Positions 6,601 to 9,613 of a stretch of 9,613 bases of DNA are shown piece by piece. Source of the stretch: FEN-1322 sp041663425. Lineage in GTDB: Bacteria > Omnitrophota > Gorgyraeia > 2-01-FULL-45-10. The notes under the pieces are model-generated. The model did no database searches. It was not told the DNA's origin and was given only the letters and a program-made list of their open reading frames with translations. The stretch is from positions 1 through 9,613 of the forward strand of contig JBAYMS010000057.1 in NCBI GenBank assembly GCA_041663425.1, given 5' to 3'. Numbering within the stretch: position 1 is the first letter of the stretch; each line of letters starts with the position of its first letter. A program made the position numbers and the translations under genes.

Positions 6601-7508
6601 AGATACAAGATATCGGCGAGCTTGGGCTTATAGAGCGCATATCGCGAAAAATAAAAAATGACAGCAATGTATTCAGGGGTATTGGCGACGATACGGCTGT
6701 GATCAAATGCCCCGGCAGCAAATACCTTCTTTTTACATGCGATATGCTTATCGAGGATGTCCATTTCAAGCGTAAACTTGCTACACCGTTCCAGATCGGC
6801 TGGAAAGCTATGGCGCGGAACTTAAGCGATATCGCGGCGATGGGCGGAGTTGCTAAATACGCGCTCGTCTCGGTTGGTATCGACCCGAAGCTGCCGGTCT
6901 CTTTTGCCGATGGTGTTTTCGACGGAATGAATGCGGCCGCGAAAAAATTTAAAGTAAATATAGTCGGAGGCGACACATCGAAGTCTGCTAAAATAGTCAT
7001 AGATATTTCGCTTATAGGTGAGGTTGAAAAGAAATTCCTCACCTTGCGCAGCGGCGCCCGGGAAGGCGACGGGATATTTGTAACAGGATTTCTCGGGGGT
7101 TCCATAAAAGGAAAACATCTTGATTTCATGCCGAGGCTTAATGAAGCACGGATGCTGGTTAAAAATTTTAAGGTAAATTCGATGATCGATGTATCCGACG
7201 GACTTCTCCTGGATCTCTCGCGTATATTAAGCGCGAGTAAAAAGGGTGCTCTTATTTATGAAGACCTGATACCTGTCTCGGACAAGGCCCGCTCTTTCGG
7301 CAGTGCCGTTACCGACGGGGAAGATTTTGAGCTTCTCTTCACTATGGGCGCGAAAGAGGCAGAGCGTTTCATCCGGCATTATAGCCTGAGATTTGAAACG
7401 CCGGTAAGCCTGATAGGGGAAATCACATCGGAAAGATGCGGATACAAAATTATCGGCAAAGACTGGAAAGAAAAACGTATCAGTAAAAAAGGTTTTCTGC
7501 ATTTTTAA
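6597..7508 (+). CDS. thiL: Thiamine-monophosphate kinase
   Basis: ThiL uses ATP to phosphorylate thiamine monophosphate to thiamine diphosphate, the last step of cofactor synthesis, in the cytosol. The 303 residues are near family length. Motifs are G-I-G-D-D-T-A (28-34), D-M-L-I-E-D-V-H-F (49-57), N-L-S-D-I-A-A-M-G-G (75-84), G-G-D-T (124-127), G-F-L-G-G-S (164-169), M-I-D-V-S-D-G-L (196-203) and T-D-G-E-D-F-E-L (239-246). The acidic residues D31, D32, D49, D126 and D201 would bind Mg2+ and nucleotide as in known ThiL structures. The other aminoimidazole-family kinases or synthases of this fold (PurM, SelD, HypE) are less likely given the V-H-F and D-G-E-D-F-E-L blocks. It overlaps mtnA by 4 bases and tsaE by 1 base. 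The arrangement thiL-tsaE-tsaB is seen in several bacterial groups. Confidence 0.95.
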   Translation: MKIQDIGELGLIERISRKIKNDSNVFRGIGDDTAVIKCPGSKYLLFTCDMLIEDVHFKRKLATPFQIGWKAMARNLSDIAAMGGVAKYALVSVGIDPKLPVSFADGVFDGMNAAAKKFKVNIVGGDTSKSAKIVIDISLIGEVEKKFLTLRSGAREGDGIFVTGFLGGSIKGKHLDFMPRLNEARMLVKNFKVNSMIDVSDGLLLDLSRILSASKKGALIYEDLIPVSDKARSFGSAVTDGEDFELLFTMGAKEAERFIRHYSLRFETPVSLIGEITSERCGYKIIGKDWKEKRISKKGFLHF

Positions 7509-7924
7509 TGAAACTAATTTCAAATAGCGTAGAAGAGACGATAGCAATAGGCGTAAAGCTGGCCCGCAAATTAAAAAAAGGCTCAGTAATTGCTCTTATA
7601 GGAGACCTTGGGTCCGGCAAGACCGTCCTGACCAAGGGTATCGCCGAAGGGCTTGGTGTAAAAAATCCCCGCTATGTAAATAGCCCCACATTTGTGATAA
7701 TAAAAGAATATAAGGGCAGGCTTCCTCTTTACCATTTCGATCTTTACCGGCTGAACAGGTCGACGATCCTCGATGCCGAGAGCTACGAGGAATATTTTTA
7801 CGGCGACGGGGTTGCAGTGATAGAGTGGGCTGACAAGATACGTCCGCTTCTGCCGAAAAAATATATAGAAGTAAAGATGAAGGTGGCCGGAGAGGATAAA
7901 AGAAAGATAGAGATAAAAATATGA
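7508..7924 (+). CDS. tsaE: tRNA t6A37 threonylcarbamoyltransferase complex ATPase TsaE
   Basis: TsaE is the small ATPase that works with TsaB and TsaD in making N6-threonylcarbamoyladenosine at position 37 of ANN-decoding tRNAs. The 138 residues carry a Walker A motif G-D-L-G-S-G-K-T (32-39), the family block S-P-T-F (59-62), H-F-D-L-Y-R (76-81) with an acidic metal-site residue D78, and V-I-E-W-A-D-K-I (104-111). Length is slightly below the common 150-160 residues because the C-terminus is short. The ATG shares a base with the thiL stop (TAATG). No strong ribosome binding site stands in front, so translation probably relies on ribosomes finishing thiL. It overlaps tsaB by 4 bases, in keeping with their joint function. 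Confidence 0.95.
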   Translation: MKLISNSVEETIAIGVKLARKLKKGSVIALIGDLGSGKTVLTKGIAEGLGVKNPRYVNSPTFVIIKEYKGRLPLYHFDLYRLNRSTILDAESYEEYFYGDGVAVIEWADKIRPLLPKKYIEVKMKVAGEDKRKIEIKI

Positions 7925-8577
7925 ACATGCTTGCGGTAGATACATCGACCGATTATCTGAGTCTTGCGTTAATGTGCGACGGGAAAGTGACGGCGAAATT
8001 CCATCGCCGCTCTCATATGAGGCATTCGAGCCTCCTCGTGCCTACCATAGAAAAACTTTTAAAAAAGGCAGGAGTGAAATTAAACAAAATAGATTGTTTC
8101 TGCATAAGCGCAGGGCCGGGATCGTTTACCGGATTGCGGATAGGGGTCACGACTATTAAAGGGCTTGGCTTCGCGCTGAACACACCGATAGTTGCTGTCC
8201 CGACGCTGGACGTTATAGCCTGCAATGTGAAAAATTTTAAAGGTATAGTCTGTCCTGTTCTGGATGCGAGGAAGAATAAAGTTTATGCATGCTTTTATAA
8301 ATCGGACGGAAAAAATATGAAAAGAATTTCCAAATATCTGCTCATCTCGGCCGAAGAGCTGATGAAAAAAAGCGGACAATATGATAATGTTGTTTTTCTG
8401 GGTGATGCGCTGCACTTGATAGGAAAGCCTGAGAATAAAAAAATAAATTGGCATCCCAGGGCGGATATTGCCGCAAAACTCGGGATGGAATATTTTAAAA
8501 ATAATAAATTAACAAGCGCTGAAGATCTGGAGCCTATGTATTTATACTCCAGGGAATGCGATATAAAGGGAGTTTGA
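7921..8577 (+). CDS. tsaB: tRNA t6A37 threonylcarbamoyltransferase complex dimerization subunit TsaB
   Basis: TsaB is the non-catalytic ASKHA-fold partner of TsaD in t6A synthesis. The 218 residues fit the family. Features are the N-terminal strand L-A-V-D-T-S-T (4-10), the H-S-S-L-L-V-P block (35-41), and the hallmark G-P-G-S-F-T-G-L-R-I-G (65-75). Others are the V-P-T-L-D block (93-97), D-A-R-K-N-K-V-Y (115-122) and the C-terminal E-P-M-Y-L-Y-S-R (204-211). TsaD is ruled out by the short length and absence of its H-x-x-x-H metal motif in the expected context. ATG at 7921 overlaps the tsaE stop as ATGA; a second ATG two codons later is an alternative start. The gene for the acetyltransferase RimI, often next to tsaB, is absent: alr follows after one base. 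Confidence 0.94.
   Translation: MNMLAVDTSTDYLSLALMCDGKVTAKFHRRSHMRHSSLLVPTIEKLLKKAGVKLNKIDCFCISAGPGSFTGLRIGVTTIKGLGFALNTPIVAVPTLDVIACNVKNFKGIVCPVLDARKNKVYACFYKSDGKNMKRISKYLLISAEELMKKSGQYDNVVFLGDALHLIGKPENKKINWHPRADIAAKLGMEYFKNNKLTSAEDLEPMYLYSRECDIKGV
8565..8572 (+). promoter_or_regulatory. Strong ribosome binding site of alr
   Basis: AAAGGGAG lies 6 bases before the ATG at 8579 and within the last codons of tsaB. It favours that ATG over the in-frame ATG at 8588. Confidence 0.7.
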
Positions 8578-8578
8578 C

Positions 8579-9613
8579 ATGACAGGAATGCAGGTGATTA
8601 CAAAGAATGGACATTCGAAGCCGCGTTACAGGCCTACCTGGGCGGAGATTGATCTTAAAGCGATAGAACACAATTGCAGGCAGGTCAAACGGCTGCTTGG
8701 CAGAAATATAAATATAATGGCGGTAGTTAAAGCCAACGCTTACGGGCACGGTATTGTGGAAGTGTCGACAGTGCTTGAGAAGATAGGAGTCAATTATCTC
8801 GGCGTTGCGACTACAGATGAGGCGGTCAGGCTAAGGGAATATGGTATAAAGACGCCGATACTCGTTCTCGGTTCTGTGCTGCCCGATGAAGTTAAGGTCC
8901 TGGTCGAGAATGACATTACTCTTACTCTCTGCAGCGAAAGTCTTCTCGACGCGATCCGCAAAGAAGCGGCGAACGGTCACCAGGTAAAGGTCCACGTAAA
9001 AATAGATACAGGCATGGGCCGTATAGGCATATGGCATGAAGAAGCGCTCAATTTTATTAAAAATCTCGCAGAAGAAAAGAATATTATCATCGAAGGCATA
9101 TATATGCATTTCTCGAGCGTCGGCCGCGATGATTTCTTTACAAATTATCAGATCGAATCATTCGAAAAGCTTCTGGAAAGAATCGAGGGGTTTGATATAA
9201 AAATACCGCTTAAGCATGCGGCTAATTCTATTGCCACCGTAGATTTTAAGAGATCACATTTAAATCTTGTCCGTCCCGGTTTTATAATTTATGGCATGTA
9301 TCCTAAGCATACATTTCCGAAATTAATAAAATTGAAACCCGTATTATCGTTAAAGACGAGGGTGGCATATATTAAAGAAACACCACCCGGACGTGCGATA
9401 AGTTACGGCCGTTCTTACATCACGCAGAAACATACCAAGATCGCCACGCTGCCTATCGGCTACGCCGACGGCTACATGCGCAACCTCTCGAACAGGGCAG
9501 AGGTGCTGGTCAGAGGCCGGCGCGCCCCCGTGGTTGGCAGGGTGACTATGGACCAGACGATGATAGACGTCGGGCATATCAAGGATGTGAAGATAGGTGA
9601 TGAGGTTGTCCTG
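8579..9613 (+). CDS. alr: Alanine racemase, 3' end outside window
   Basis: Alr is a pyridoxal-phosphate enzyme that interconverts L- and D-alanine, supplying D-Ala for peptidoglycan. The frame is open for 345 codons to the last base, so only the C-terminal ~25-35 residues should be missing. Visible features are W-A-E-I-D-L (21-26), the PLP lysine K51 in V-V-K-A-N-A-Y-G-H-G (49-58), I-D-T-G-M-G-R-I-G (142-150), M-H-F-S-S (176-180), V-R-P-G-x-x-x-Y-G (231-239), the catalytic tyrosine Y276 in I-S-Y-G-R-S-Y (274-280), L-P-I-G-Y-A-D-G-Y (291-299) and V-G-R-V-T-M-D-Q-T-M-I-D (319-330). Both catalytic residues of the two-base mechanism are present. A further ~15-residue lead precedes the usual start of the fold, supported by the ribosome binding site. 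The gene follows tsaB by one base, so it is part of the same operon. Confidence 0.96.
   Translation, partial: MTGMQVITKNGHSKPRYRPTWAEIDLKAIEHNCRQVKRLLGRNINIMAVVKANAYGHGIVEVSTVLEKIGVNYLGVATTDEAVRLREYGIKTPILVLGSVLPDEVKVLVENDITLTLCSESLLDAIRKEAANGHQVKVHVKIDTGMGRIGIWHEEALNFIKNLAEEKNIIIEGIYMHFSSVGRDDFFTNYQIESFEKLLERIEGFDIKIPLKHAANSIATVDFKRSHLNLVRPGFIIYGMYPKHTFPKLIKLKPVLSLKTRVAYIKETPPGRAISYGRSYITQKHTKIATLPIGYADGYMRNLSNRAEVLVRGRRAPVVGRVTMDQTMIDVGHIKDVKIGDEVVL

Noticed and set aside
6563..7129. 188-codon minus-strand open frame opposite thiL
   Set aside because: thiL is certain from its motifs on the plus strand; the minus frame is Ser/Pro/Ile-rich without any recognisable domain.

Overview
The window has two parts. 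The first ~2.0 kb is the 3' part of a gene for a large, repetitive, probably secreted or surface protein. The remaining ~7.6 kb is one tightly packed plus-strand operon of eight genes, the last cut by the window end. Mid-range GC, frequent ATA and AAA codons, bacterial-type TsaE/TsaB and alanine racemase, a one-chain TatD plus radical SAM protein, and a YDG-repeat surface protein fit an uncultured Gram-negative-type bacterium, for example Omnitrophota (OP3) or a relative. This placement is inference from gene style only.

Region 1 (2-2002) carries about one and a half YDG-type repeats. A W-x-G/NW beta-rich segment follows, and then a long Ala/Ser/Val tail that settles into a regular 15-residue repeat. 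No anchor or sorting motif is visible at the C-terminus. Region 2 (2003-2041) is the only real intergenic gap downstream of that gene. It holds a perfect 7-bp AT-rich inverted repeat and a weak promoter-like element directly against the next start codon.

Region 3 (2042-9613) runs: TatD/radical SAM fusion, CPBP intramembrane protease, DUF362 plus two [4Fe-4S] motifs, mtnA, thiL, tsaE, tsaB, alr (partial). Neighbouring genes overlap by 1 or 4 bases or are separated by 7 or 1 bases, so they are very likely co-transcribed and translationally coupled. tsaE and tsaB supply two parts of the tRNA t6A37 system; tsaC and tsaD are not here, and no rimI lies between tsaB and alr. thiL makes thiamine diphosphate, alr makes D-alanine for the cell wall, and mtnA works in methylthioribose (and possibly 5-deoxyribose) salvage. 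The TatD/radical SAM and DUF362-ferredoxin proteins have no assigned substrate and are the most open parts of the operon.

No tRNA, rRNA, CRISPR array, insertion sequence or convincing terminator was seen. There is no stretch over 300 bases without a gene.
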